46,397 bases of DNA. Origin: JAVBNN01 sp031551525 (GTDB taxonomy: Bacteria > Bacillota > Negativicutes > Acidaminococcales > JAISLQ01). The notes beneath the pieces were generated by a model. The model saw nothing but the letters and a program-made list of their open reading frames with translations. It did no database searches and was not told the DNA's origin. Made by a program: the position numbers and the translations under genes. Shown here piece by piece: positions 1-7,357 of this stretch (the first letter of the stretch is position 1; each line of letters starts with the position of its first letter). The DNA lies in the NCBI GenBank assembly GCA_031551525.1, contig JAVBNN010000024.1:1-46397 (forward strand). Reading direction: 5' to 3'.

Positions 1-1
1 C

Positions 2-139
2 CGTGTATCGCAAAAAGTGGGCGCTGAAGAAAACCCCTACAACTTCCTTTTGATGCACGCCATGGGCCCGAATGTGGCCGGTGTTATCGGTACCGCTGTT
101 GCGGCCGGTGTATTCCTTACCATTTACGGACCTAAATAA
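2..139 (+). CDS. Na+-translocating decarboxylase subunit beta, C-terminal fragment
   Basis: Only the last 45 codons are in the window; the gene enters from the left edge and ends in TAA. The reading frame contains HAMGPNVAGVIG followed by an Ala/Gly/Val-rich hydrophobic helix, which I recognise as the conserved C-terminal end of the integral-membrane beta subunit (OadB/MmdB/GcdB family). In this family the beta subunit couples decarboxylation of carboxybiotin to Na+ export across the cytoplasmic membrane. Which substrate enzyme it belongs to (oxaloacetate, methylmalonyl-CoA or glutaconyl-CoA decarboxylase) cannot be told from the tail. Such pumps are common in Negativicutes, which fits the rest of the window. 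A terminator follows 52 nt downstream. Confidence 0.85.
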   Translation, partial: RVSQKVGAEENPYNFLLMHAMGPNVAGVIGTAVAAGVFLTIYGPK

Positions 140-191
140 CAGTCAGCTTTACAAGACTTTGGCAAGCAAGTCCATAAATAGGCAAAGAATA

Positions 192-233
192 AAAACATCC
201 TGATGTAGGATAACAACTACATCAGGATGTTTT
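192..233. terminator. Bidirectional intrinsic terminator between convergent genes
   Basis: A perfect 17-bp inverted repeat (arms 192-208 and 217-233) encloses an 8-nt loop. The arms begin with AAAA and end with TTTT, so the hairpin has a U-rich tail on either strand. It lies between the plus-strand decarboxylase gene and the minus-strand gene ending at 289, where a terminator shared by both is expected. Confidence 0.85.
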
Positions 234-288
234 GACATGTATTATATGGTTTTATTGCCAGGATACTTGCTCGATACAGGCTAACTTT

Positions 289-675
289 TTACTGCATTAT
301 CTTGTCTACCACCGGCTGGCGCCCGCGTGCATAAGCGTAACGCCAATAGCGGAAAGAATAGGACACTCCGAGTAGTAACCAAAGCACAATACTTGCAACC
401 GTTATCATTTCCACCGGTTGTTTAAAATATAAAGCTGCCCTGTAACCAAAAATCCCGCCTGCAACCAAGCAAAGCAGCGGAGGGCCAACTATCATGCCAA
501 TATCGACTGCTCTAGGGGTCTCCCGCCAGACGATTCGTACTTTATTCGCCAGTTTGGCATTTACATGGTTCAGTGCGTCAAGCGCCTCGCTTGTGCCGTC
601 TTTATTTTTCACTGTTACCAGTGCGCGATAACCTTTGAGTTCGGTTATTGTGCCGAAAATCTCTTGCTTGTTCAA
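289..675 (-). CDS. Two-helix membrane protein, RseC/MucC-like
   Basis: I place the start at a TTG (673-675), because AAGGGAG lies just upstream of it; the longer ATG-started frame would overlap the preceding gene. This gives about 128 residues: a soluble N-terminal part (GTITELKGYRALVTV, then a short linker) followed by two transmembrane helices at roughly residues 58-78 and 86-106 and a basic tail. The order of a small beta-type domain, the phrase ANKVRIVW, and two C-terminal helices resembles the RseC/MucC (SoxR-reducing system) family. The cysteines usual in that family are absent, so the assignment is tentative. It is probably co-transcribed with the membrane-protein gene 17 nt upstream. 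Function unknown. Confidence 0.55.
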   Translation of the reverse strand: MNKQEIFGTITELKGYRALVTVKNKDGTSEALDALNHVNAKLANKVRIVWRETPRAVDIGMIVGPPLLCLVAGGIFGYRAALYFKQPVEMITVASIVLWLLLGVSYSFRYWRYAYARGRQPVVDKIMQ

Positions 676-692
676 AACGCAGTCTCCCTTTT

Positions 693-962
693 TCAGCGAA
701 ATATGTAAAAGTAACTGGCCGAAAAAATACCGCCAAAAGTAGCTGTGGCAACCGCCAAGCCTTCCCATGTACAAGGATAGCCAAAATGGATCCATTCTCC
801 AAGGATGCTTCTTCTGGTAAACAGAGTGTATTTTGTTCGTTTCCTAAACCATTTCGCTTTACGTTCTTCACCTAAAACATGGGATATAATGCCTAAAAGA
901 ACAAAAGATAGAATAAAAGCGATAAAAATTCTTTTCATATATATGACGTCCATTGTTTCCAC
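693..962 (-). CDS. Small two-helix membrane protein, function unknown
   Basis: 89 residues from a GTG start at 960-962, which is preceded by GAGGTGAG at good spacing. An internal ATG nine codons in (MKRIFIAF) is an alternative start but lacks an SD. The protein has an N-terminal hydrophobic helix (about residues 10-30), a basic central segment (EERKAKWFRKRTK) and a second hydrophobic helix at the C-terminus. I do not recognise a family. It forms an apparent two-gene minus-strand unit with the RseC-like gene, behind a promoter at 1018-1046. Confidence 0.6.
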   Translation of the reverse strand: METMDVIYMKRIFIAFILSFVLLGIISHVLGEERKAKWFRKRTKYTLFTRRSILGEWIHFGYPCTWEGLAVATATFGGIFSASYFYIFR

Positions 963-1017
963 GATTTCTCACCTCACACTATAATAAAGCTTTTTATTGT
1001 TTGATCTTACTTAATCT

Positions 1018-1046
1018 ATTATAACAAAAATCAACAGTCTTGTATA
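1018..1046 (-). promoter_or_regulatory. Promoter for the two small membrane-protein genes
   Basis: Read on the minus strand there is a perfect TATAAT (1018-1023) preceded by an extended -10 TGt, and a weak -35 TATACA (1041-1046) with a 17-nt spacer. It lies about 55 nt upstream of the GTG start at 962. The perfect -10 is the main support; the -35 is poor. Confidence 0.5.
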
Positions 1047-1471
1047 AATTTTTATAAAACTTTTTGTAAAAAAGTTTTATACATCAATAAGAGCGCCCCC
1101 AAAATTAAGTAAATAAAAGTAAGCGGTCGTCATATGCGTATGTACATGTGCCGAAGCAAACCGCTAACGCTAGAGGCAATAAAGCCTGGACTGAATGTGT
1201 AGTTTCGAAAATTTTGTGTAAAGCTTCGTTTCATTATATAATAATCAACAGTTTTAATTTATTGTCAAAGCAGACACTTGGCTATATAAGAATGGTTCTG
1301 TTAGCTTGTATCGTTAGTATCTATGTTTTTGTAGCCTTATAGGTAACAGATATATATTGAAAGGAAAGAGTACAATACACAGATTAGGCATTGGCTATAA
1401 AGGCTGAAGATGCGCCTAAACAGAAAGGGTGTATCAGCGTTTTATATGCGAACAAGCCGCGGTTTTTTTGT
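1047..1471. other. AT-rich intergenic region, no gene recognised
   Basis: This stretch separates two divergent transcription units. It holds an A/T hairpin at 1056-1078 (AAAACTTTTT / AAAAAGTTTT). I see no SD-preceded coding frame with a recognisable product and no tRNA fold. The one short plus-strand frame (1148-1342) lacks an SD and coding character. A small RNA or upstream regulatory sites cannot be excluded. Confidence 0.5.
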
Positions 1472-1500
1472 TTGACACGAAATGTGAAGTATGATACATT
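1472..1500 (+). promoter_or_regulatory. Promoter of the rpmG-secE-nusG-rplKAJL operon
   Basis: TTGACA at 1472-1477, a 17-nt spacer, and TACATT at 1495-1500 preceded by an extended TGA (1492-1494). The spacer carries GAAATGTGA at 1479-1487, which also occurs at the same place in the promoter at 17402-17430. It lies about 60 nt upstream of rpmG. Confidence 0.75.
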
Positions 1501-1558
1501 ATATTAGCGACACTTTAAGAGTGGTTATATTTCTGATGTCAAGAGAGGTGTAAACAAG

Positions 1559-1708
1559 ATGCGTAACGCCGTTACGATGGCCTGTACTGAATGCAAGCAG
1601 CGCAATTATCAGACCAACAAAAACAAAAAAAATGATCCTGACCGTATAGAGCTTAGCAAATACTGCAAATTTTGCAAAAAACATACTCCGCATAAAGAGA
1701 CGAAATAA
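1559..1708 (+). CDS. rpmG: 50S ribosomal protein L33
   Basis: A 49-residue gene, not easily found by ORF length alone. It starts at ATG 1559 after AGAGAGGTG. The product has two CxxC pairs (C9/C12 and C36/C39), so it is the zinc-ribbon form of L33, and it has the usual L33 ending rich in Lys and His. It is a component of the large ribosomal subunit near the E site. The order rpmG-secE-nusG is the standard bacterial arrangement, which supports the call. First gene of the operon driven from 1472. Confidence 0.95.
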   Translation: MRNAVTMACTECKQRNYQTNKNKKNDPDRIELSKYCKFCKKHTPHKETK

Positions 1709-1760
1709 GTTATTATTGTGAGGGCAGCTTTATTGCGGCTGTTCAGTATAAGGATGTGAA

Positions 1761-1988
1761 ATGATGGCCGTTCAGGAAACGACCGCTACCGCCATGCAGA
1801 CAGTAGGCGGCTGGAAGAAGTTTTTACGTGAAGTGCGTAACGAAATGAAAAAGGTTACCTGGCCTACCCGGCAGCAGCTTATAGCTTTTACTGGCGTGGT
1901 TTTGGTCGCCGTTATTTTGGTTTCCTGCCTGATTTGGATCTTCGATACAACATTTGCAGTCGCATTTCGCGCATTTTTAAAAGGCTAG
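1761..1988 (+). CDS. secE: Preprotein translocase subunit SecE
   Basis: 75 residues. An N-terminal cytoplasmic stretch leads into the conserved amphipathic SecE motif EMKKVTWPTRQQ (residues 28-39) and one transmembrane helix at about 42-62. This is the single-helix short SecE typical of Bacillota. SecE clamps SecY in the SecYEG channel; secY itself is at 31715. ATG-ATG at 1761 offers two adjacent possible starts. It is followed by nusG 42 nt later. Confidence 0.95.
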   Translation: MMAVQETTATAMQTVGGWKKFLREVRNEMKKVTWPTRQQLIAFTGVVLVAVILVSCLIWIFDTTFAVAFRAFLKG

Positions 1989-2030
1989 GAGGAAGGGAAG
2001 CAGCCAGGCTGTTTTCCGTGTGTATATTAT

Positions 2031-2564
2031 ATGGAAGCGGAAAAACATTGGTACGTCATACACACATACTCCGGGTATGAAAACAAAGTAACTGCCAACC
2101 TCGAGCGCAAGGTACTCAGTCTCGGCATGGATAACGAGATTTTCCGGGTGCTGGTGCCGATGGAAAATGAGGTGGAATACAAGGACGGCAAGCGCAAGAT
2201 CACAAAAAAGAAAGTGTTCCCCGGCTACGTGCTGGTGGAAATGATCATGAACGACCGTTCTTGGTATGTGGTGAGAAATACGCCCGGCATCACGGGCTTT
2301 GTTGGTTCGGGCAGTAAGCCCACGCCGTTGACAGACGCCGAAGTGCGCCAGATACTAAAATCCATGGGTATGGATGAAACTAAGACCAAAATAGATGTAC
2401 AGCTCAAACAGATTGTCCGTATCAAGGAAGGTGCGTTTGAGGGCTGGACAGGCGCTGTTACAGAAATAAACGAAGAGCGCAGCAAACTTAAAGTACTGGT
2501 AAATATATTCGGCAGGGAGACCCCGGTCGAATTAGACTTTACTCAGATAGATACTGCTGAATAA
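2031..2564 (+). CDS. nusG: Transcription termination/antitermination factor NusG
   Basis: 177 residues, usual length. The N-terminal NGN domain (about 1-112) contains KHWYVIHTYSGYENKV near the start and FPGYVLVEM at 63-71. The C-terminal KOW domain (about 128-162) carries IVRIKEGAFEGWTGAV. NusG binds the RNA polymerase clamp to control pausing and, with NusE/S10 or Rho, couples transcription to translation or termination. The ATG at 2031 has no SD close by; the nearest AGGAGG-like sequence is about 33 nt upstream, just after secE. The start is nonetheless set by homology. Confidence 0.97.
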   Translation: MEAEKHWYVIHTYSGYENKVTANLERKVLSLGMDNEIFRVLVPMENEVEYKDGKRKITKKKVFPGYVLVEMIMNDRSWYVVRNTPGITGFVGSGSKPTPLTDAEVRQILKSMGMDETKTKIDVQLKQIVRIKEGAFEGWTGAVTEINEERSKLKVLVNIFGRETPVELDFTQIDTAE

Positions 2565-2578
2565 GGAGGTGTATTGAA

Positions 2579-3004
2579 ATGGCAAAGAAAGTCGCCAAAA
2601 TAGTGAAATTGCAGATACCCGCTGCTAAAGCGACGCCAGCTCCTCCTGTAGGACCGGCGCTTGGACAGGCAGGCGTCAACATTATGGCGTTTGTCAAGGA
2701 GTTCAATGAACGTACCGCTAAAGACGCAGGGCTTATCATACCGGTAGAGATAACTGTATTTGAAGACCGTTCCTTTACTTTTGTGACCAAAACCCCGCCG
2801 GCCGCCGTTCTTTTGAAAAAGGCCGCAGGTATAGAAAAAGCGTCCGGTGTGCCAAACAAAAACAAAGTCGCTAAAGTCAACCGCGCTAAAGTCCGCGAGA
2901 TCGCGCAGAGCAAAATGGTCGACCTTAATGCGGCTACTGTTGAAGCGGCCATGCTGATGGTCGAAGGAACTGCCCGCAGCATGGGTATTGAGATCATCGA
3001 CTGA
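2579..3004 (+). CDS. rplK: 50S ribosomal protein L11
   Basis: 141 residues, normal length. It has the hallmark segment PAPPVGPALGQAGVNIMAF (residues 19-37), which binds 23S rRNA at the GTPase-associated centre, and the C-terminal rRNA-binding domain ending SMGIEI. ATG at 2579 follows AAGGAGGTG, 14 nt after nusG. It helps couple factor binding to the L10-L12 stalk encoded downstream. Confidence 0.97.
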   Translation: MAKKVAKIVKLQIPAAKATPAPPVGPALGQAGVNIMAFVKEFNERTAKDAGLIIPVEITVFEDRSFTFVTKTPPAAVLLKKAAGIEKASGVPNKNKVAKVNRAKVREIAQSKMVDLNAATVEAAMLMVEGTARSMGIEIID

Positions 3005-3071
3005 CAGTAAATGTCGCGCTGGTTTCAGTGGGAGGAAAATATCCGTTATTACCACGAGGAGGAAATGAAAA

Positions 3072-3779
3072 ATGAACAAATTTGGGAAAAAATACCAGGA
3101 AGCTATCAAACTGGTAGAAAAAGACAAACAGTATGATCCCGGCGAGGCTATCGCCCTGGTGAAAAAGACTTCTACCACCAAGTTTGACGCTACTGTGGAA
3201 GTAGCCGTAAAGCTCGGTGTAGACCCAAAATATCCCGACCAACAGGTGCGTGGCGCGGTAGTGCTGCCACACGGTACCGGTAAAACGCAGAGCGTTTTGG
3301 TATTCGCCAAAGGTGAAAAAGCCAAGGAGGCCGAAACGGCTGGCGCGGATTTTGTCGGCGCCGAAGAGTTGGTTGATAAAATCAAAGACGGTTGGACAAA
3401 TTTTGATGTGGCGGTCGCCACCCCCGACATGATGGGACTCGTAGGCCGTCTAGGAAAGATACTTGGCCCCAAGGGCCTGATGCCGAACCCGAAAGTCGGT
3501 ACTGTCACGCTCGACGTGGCTCGCGCCATTAGTGAGATCAAAGCAGGTAAGATCGAATACCGCACCGACAAAGCGGGCAATATCCACGCCCCTATCGGCA
3601 AAGTATCTTTTGATGAAGCGAAACTTGAAGATAACTTCGTTACTCTCATCGAAACGCTCATCAAGGTAAAACCATCTGGCGCCAAAGGGCAGTACATGAG
3701 AAAAATCGCTCTTTCCACCACCATGGGGCCGGCGGTGTATGTGAATACTCTGAAGGCTACCTTAGCCAAGAAAGACTGA
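3072..3779 (+). CDS. rplA: 50S ribosomal protein L1
   Basis: 235 residues. It contains GPKGLMPNPKVGTVT (about residues 134-148), the L1 signature, and ends with the conserved ISTTMGP-like region (here LSTTMGPAVYVNT). L1 forms the mobile stalk at the ribosomal E site and in many bacteria represses its own operon by binding the mRNA. It starts after GAGGAGG, 67 nt behind rplK. An opposite-strand open frame across this gene is a shadow. Confidence 0.97.
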   Translation: MNKFGKKYQEAIKLVEKDKQYDPGEAIALVKKTSTTKFDATVEVAVKLGVDPKYPDQQVRGAVVLPHGTGKTQSVLVFAKGEKAKEAETAGADFVGAEELVDKIKDGWTNFDVAVATPDMMGLVGRLGKILGPKGLMPNPKVGTVTLDVARAISEIKAGKIEYRTDKAGNIHAPIGKVSFDEAKLEDNFVTLIETLIKVKPSGAKGQYMRKIALSTTMGPAVYVNTLKATLAKKD

Positions 3780-4098
3780 TTTGTAGATGTGATGCATTGT
3801 ACTAGCTGCCGATAAAACACCATCTGCATTCTGCCTAGACCAAAGGCTGTAGTTAGTTTTGCCGCAGGCAAAAGCCGCGTACAGCCATGGACACGCGAAG
3901 AGTGCATCTGGACTTTCTTGTCAGTTGGCCTAAATATCATATTCAAAGACCATAGACAGCTGGTGCAGGAAACTGTGTAAAACCCGCCGAGGTCGGAGCA
4001 AAAAGCGTTTATCGAACGTTTTTGACTGTGTATAGCACAGCCTCCGGCGCCGCTGGAGGCTTTTTCTGTACGATCAACAAAAAAGGAGGTGTAAATTT
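3780..4098 (+). promoter_or_regulatory. L10 (rplJ) leader with attenuator-like hairpin
   Basis: A 319-nt untranslated region between rplA and rplJ. It contains a GCCGAGGT element near 3984-3993 in the setting I remember from the Bacillota L10 leader, which binds the L10-L12 complex. It ends in a GC-rich hairpin (arms 4039-4045 and 4055-4061) followed directly by TTTTT, 37 nt before the rplJ start. That arrangement suggests feedback control of rplJL by the L10 complex through attenuation. The RNA family assignment is from memory of the motif and needs a covariance-model search. Confidence 0.6.
4039..4066 (+). terminator. Attenuator terminator upstream of rplJ
   Basis: AGCCTCC pairs with GGAGGCT across a 9-nt GC-rich loop, followed by a run of five T at 4061-4065. 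It lies inside the rplJ leader, where it can only act as a conditional terminator, since the downstream genes must be transcribed. Confidence 0.65.
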
Positions 4099-4635
4099 AT
4101 GGCAGTAATCAGACCGGAAAAACAAGCTGAAATAGCAAAGATAAAAGAAGAATTGACTGGTGCTAAAGGTGTTGTCTTCGCAGACTACCGCGGTATAACC
4201 GTGGCCCAGGATACGGCGCTAAGGAGAAAGGCGCGCGAAGCTGGCGTACAGTACCGCGTAGTCAAAAACACCCTTACCCGCATCGCGGCAAAAGAAGCCG
4301 GGATAGACGGTCTTGACCAATATCTCGAGGGACTTACTGTAATGGCCTATTCCACTACTGATGCCGTGGCTGCCGCAAAACTGGTTTCGGAGTTTATCAA
4401 AGAAAGCAAGCTGAAAACTTACGAGATAAAAGCGGGCGTTGTAGATGGCGTTGCTATCGATGCTAACGGCGTAAAAACACTGGCCAACCTGCCCCCGCGC
4501 GAAGTGCTTCTGGCCAAACTCATGGGCAGCATGAATGCTCCCGTCACTGGTTTTGTCAATGTGCTGCACGGCACGCTCAGCGGTTTTGTCCGCGCGCTCG
4601 ATGCGGTCAGGAAACAAAAAGAAGAGGCCGCTTGA
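4099..4635 (+). CDS. rplJ: 50S ribosomal protein L10
   Basis: 178 residues, normal length. The N-terminal half carries VFADYRGITVAQ and RVVKNTLTRIAAKEAG, the rRNA-binding region of L10. The C-terminal helix (last about 30 residues) binds L7/L12 dimers. It starts at ATG 4099 after AAGGAGGTG. With rplL it encodes the stalk that recruits EF-Tu and EF-G, both of which are also in this window. Confidence 0.97.
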   Translation: MAVIRPEKQAEIAKIKEELTGAKGVVFADYRGITVAQDTALRRKAREAGVQYRVVKNTLTRIAAKEAGIDGLDQYLEGLTVMAYSTTDAVAAAKLVSEFIKESKLKTYEIKAGVVDGVAIDANGVKTLANLPPREVLLAKLMGSMNAPVTGFVNVLHGTLSGFVRALDAVRKQKEEAA

Positions 4636-4704
4636 TCAAAGTCAGTTAAAAATCATAATATAAATAAGCCGTCTTGTACGGGCAAAATTTGGAGGTAGAA
4701 ATAA

Positions 4705-5073
4705 ATGACTAAAGAAGAAATGCTTCAAGCTATTGAACAAATGACGGTATTGGAACTGTCTGAATTGGTAAAAGCCATGGAAGAAAAATTTGGAGTATCC
4801 GCCGCTGCTCCTGTTGCAGTAGCCGCCGCCGCTCCGGCCGCCGCCGCTGTCGCTGAAGAACAGACCGAATTTGACGTTATTCTCGCCAGCGCTGGCGCCA
4901 GCAAGATCAATGTTATCAAAGTCGTGCGCGAAGCTACCGGCCTTGGCCTCAAAGAAGCCAAAGACCTTGTGGATGGCGCTCCCAAAGCAATAAAGGAAAA
5001 AATCGCCAAAGCTGACGCTGAAGCCCTCAAAGCCAAATTGGCCGAAGCCGGCGCAACTGTAGAAGTAAAATAA
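4705..5073 (+). CDS. rplL: 50S ribosomal protein L7/L12
   Basis: 122 residues. It has an N-terminal dimerisation helix (to about residue 32), a long Ala/Pro/Val hinge (about 33-50), and a C-terminal factor-binding domain with the signature KIxVIKxVREATGLGLKEAK (about 74-93). Present in several copies per ribosome. ATG at 4705 follows GGAGG. It is the last gene of the operon; a strong terminator starts 12 nt after the stop, so rpoB is not read from here. Confidence 0.98.
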   Translation: MTKEEMLQAIEQMTVLELSELVKAMEEKFGVSAAAPVAVAAAAPAAAAVAEEQTEFDVILASAGASKINVIKVVREATGLGLKEAKDLVDGAPKAIKEKIAKADAEALKAKLAEAGATVEVK

Positions 5074-5084
5074 GTCTTAATTTT

Positions 5085-5117
5085 AAACCCGGCAGCTTTG
5101 TAGCTGCCGGGTTTTTT
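5085..5117 (+). terminator. Terminator of the rplJL operon
   Basis: A perfect 13-bp stem (5085-5097 with 5102-5114), a 4-nt loop TTGT, and a T run reaching 5117. It lies just after the rplL stop. In most bacteria rplL is followed by rpoB; here transcription is expected to stop. Confidence 0.9.
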
Positions 5118-5269
5118 ACATGGCTGATGCGTAGCTGTTCTAGTTCTTGAATGGTCGAGCTGTTTTCACCGGAAAGGGAGCGTTTTAGCTGTGGGCTATA
5201 AAGCTTTACGGATACGAATACCAATGTGGTATATGAGGATTTTGCTTTCTGTAAAATTTTCTATAGTTT

Positions 5270-6232
5270 TTATTGTACCATGCAATTTGCTGTTTTAAGT
5301 CCGTATGCTGGTTGGGCGGCGCGGACGGCGTTTATTACCGCTTGCTCCAGCACTCTGGCCGCCAGGGTGCCTGCCGCATTGATATCTGCGAGAACCTCGC
5401 CTACACTGGCGGCGTACACGCTGTCGCCGTCTGCCATGGTGTGCACCGGCGAAATGGCTCGGGCCAAACCGTTTTGTGCCATGGAGGCGATCTTGGTAAG
5501 CTGGGTTTTGTTAAAGGCGGCGTTGGTGACAATAGCGCCGAGAGTAGTATTTTCCGCAAAGAGGTTTTTTGTCTGGGTACACTCGCCAAACATCACGGTT
5601 TCCGTGTTGAGAAAAGCGGTATGTTCTTCGTTCAGCATACCGGCGATTATCCGGCCGTTTTCATAGACGTCGCCAACGGCGTTTACCGCTACTAGTGCGC
5701 CCATTTTAAGTTCACCGATTTGGACAGCGTAAATGCCGAGGCCGGACTTGGTCATATTGCGTGATTTGTTGTATTTGCCCACGGTGGCGCCTGTTCCCGC
5801 GCCTATATTTCCCTGTTGCGGATTGTTTTTTTCGGCGGCCAGGCAGGCGGCATAGGCCATAGCCTGGTCGGGGCGGGCTTTGGGTGAACCTACAACAAGG
5901 TCAAACAGGCAGGATGCCGCAACGAGGGGTATGGTAGCTATGCCCGTTTGAAAACCGATATCACGCTTCTCGAGGTATTGCATCACGCCACCCGCGGCAT
6001 CGAGGCCAAAAGCGCTGCCGCCGGATAAAAATATGGCGTGTATGGCTTCGGCGTGGGCTAACGGCTCCAGAAGCGCACTTTCGCGAGAGGCGGGACCGCC
6101 GCCTCGGATGTCGACGCCGACCGGGGCGCCTTGGGGAAAGATCATGACCGTGCAGCCGGTACCGCCCTCATGGTCTTGGGCGTGGCCAGTCAAGAGGTTT
6201 TCAATGGAGTTCAAAGGTATTTCTTTCATCAT
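5270..6232 (-). CDS. P1/S58 family peptidase (DmpA-type Ntn hydrolase)
   Basis: 320 residues. N-terminal GHAQDHEGGTGCTVMIF, then GGGPASRES (44-52) and FLSGGSAFGLDAAGGV (68-83) are hallmarks of the S58 family (L-aminopeptidase DmpA, beta-peptidyl aminopeptidases). ENTTLGAIVTNA (227-238) holds the expected autocleavage site, with Thr229 the likely nucleophile after self-processing. GNIGAGTGATVGK (141-153) is also conserved. No signal peptide is visible, so it is probably cytoplasmic; the substrate is unknown. It overlaps the upstream DUF362 gene by 4 nt (ATGA), which implies translational coupling. Confidence 0.88.
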   Translation of the reverse strand: MMKEIPLNSIENLLTGHAQDHEGGTGCTVMIFPQGAPVGVDIRGGGPASRESALLEPLAHAEAIHAIFLSGGSAFGLDAAGGVMQYLEKRDIGFQTGIATIPLVAASCLFDLVVGSPKARPDQAMAYAACLAAEKNNPQQGNIGAGTGATVGKYNKSRNMTKSGLGIYAVQIGELKMGALVAVNAVGDVYENGRIIAGMLNEEHTAFLNTETVMFGECTQTKNLFAENTTLGAIVTNAAFNKTQLTKIASMAQNGLARAISPVHTMADGDSVYAASVGEVLADINAAGTLAARVLEQAVINAVRAAQPAYGLKTANCMVQ

Positions 6233-7239
6233 ATCTGCACCAGCTTGTAAGTTGTTTTTCCCAGTCCCTGTTTGGCGGCCGCTTCTATCTGGTATTGCCC
6301 TTTTTTGGATTCTATCCGTTCCACCAGATGCTGATTTTCTTCTTTGGGACGGCTGTAGATAAGGTCGAGGCTGGCTTGTTCAAGCGCCACAGGGTCGGTG
6401 GAGGCGAGTATGCCGATGTCCGGCATGGAGGGGTGGGCGGCGCTACTGTCACAGTCGCAGTCGACCGAAAGGTTGTTGAGTACGTTTATATAGACCATTT
6501 TGCCGGGGTGTGCGTCGGCAACCGCTTTAAAGTAATCGACTACCCGCTCGATAAAGGCGTTGCCGGACTGATAACCGCCGCTATGGATGGCTCGTTTGCC
6601 GCCGGTAGAGGCGATGCCGACCGCCACATTTTTAAAGGTGCCGCCAAATCCGGCCAGAGCGTGACCTTTAAAATGGGAAACCACGATGATGGAGTCATAG
6701 TTCATGATGTGCGAGCCGACCAGAGCTTCTTTGACCTGAATACCACCTTTTACCGGCAGTTTTATCTCGCCGTCGGCGTCAAGGATATCGATCGGGGCAA
6801 AGGTGAAACCGTGTTCTTTGGCCACTTCAAGATGTCCGACCGTGGTGGAACGCGCTCCGCCGTACATGACGTTGCTGTCCGCCAGCGTGGCTTTGGTCGT
6901 GGTGGCCAGCTCTTTTAGCAAGTATGGGCGGATATAGTTGTTATTGCCGCGTTCACCCATGTGCAGTTTGATGACGGTTTTACCGCTGATGGGGGCTTTT
7001 ATCCGATCGTAGACTTTCATCAGTCCGGTTGAACTGATGTCGGTGGTCATGAAGACAGCAGGATTGTCCGCCGTCCGGGGAGTAGCGGCCGGTTGGGTTT
7101 TCGGCTTGTTTTCTGTAGGCGCATGGGCGGCGCAGCCCTGGCTGACGAGAGCAATACCCAAAAGCATGACGGACAGGATGAAAGATGTCAGTCGCTTGCG
7201 GCCAGTGTTCCGTGGAAGAATGCCGTATGTTTTTTTCAT
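6229..7239 (-). CDS. DUF362 domain protein, probable lipoprotein
   Basis: 336 residues. A basic N-terminus and hydrophobic stretch (about 17-35) end at SQGC, an imperfect lipobox, so export as a lipoprotein or anchored protein is likely. A low-complexity Pro/Thr linker follows. The rest matches DUF362: KLHMGERGN, SHFKGHALAGFGGTFKN and PDIGILASTDPVALEQASLDLI. Many DUF362 proteins carry 2x[4Fe-4S] ferredoxin motifs; this one has only a CDCD pair, so a full cluster domain is absent. The start follows AAGGGGG. The 4-nt overlap with the S58 peptidase gene suggests a shared task. Function unknown. Confidence 0.8.
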   Translation of the reverse strand: MKKTYGILPRNTGRKRLTSFILSVMLLGIALVSQGCAAHAPTENKPKTQPAATPRTADNPAVFMTTDISSTGLMKVYDRIKAPISGKTVIKLHMGERGNNNYIRPYLLKELATTTKATLADSNVMYGGARSTTVGHLEVAKEHGFTFAPIDILDADGEIKLPVKGGIQVKEALVGSHIMNYDSIIVVSHFKGHALAGFGGTFKNVAVGIASTGGKRAIHSGGYQSGNAFIERVVDYFKAVADAHPGKMVYINVLNNLSVDCDCDSSAAHPSMPDIGILASTDPVALEQASLDLIYSRPKEENQHLVERIESKKGQYQIEAAAKQGLGKTTYKLVQI

Positions 7240-7357
7240 TCGGTTAACCCCCTTGGGTAGTTTGTACTTTCAGATTAATCTATGTGTCGGCGTTTTACAA
7301 CTGAAAATAATAACGCCGGACAGACAGTTGTATTATGGAGCGTCAGGTTATGGCAAA

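Noticed and set aside
1148..1342. 64-codon plus-strand frame in the first intergenic region
   Set aside because: No SD, composition like non-coding AT-rich DNA, no similarity.
2543..3946. 467-codon open frame on the minus strand over rplK and rplA
   Set aside because: It lies opposite two certain ribosomal protein genes, has no SD or family similarity, and reflects low stop density on the complementary strand.
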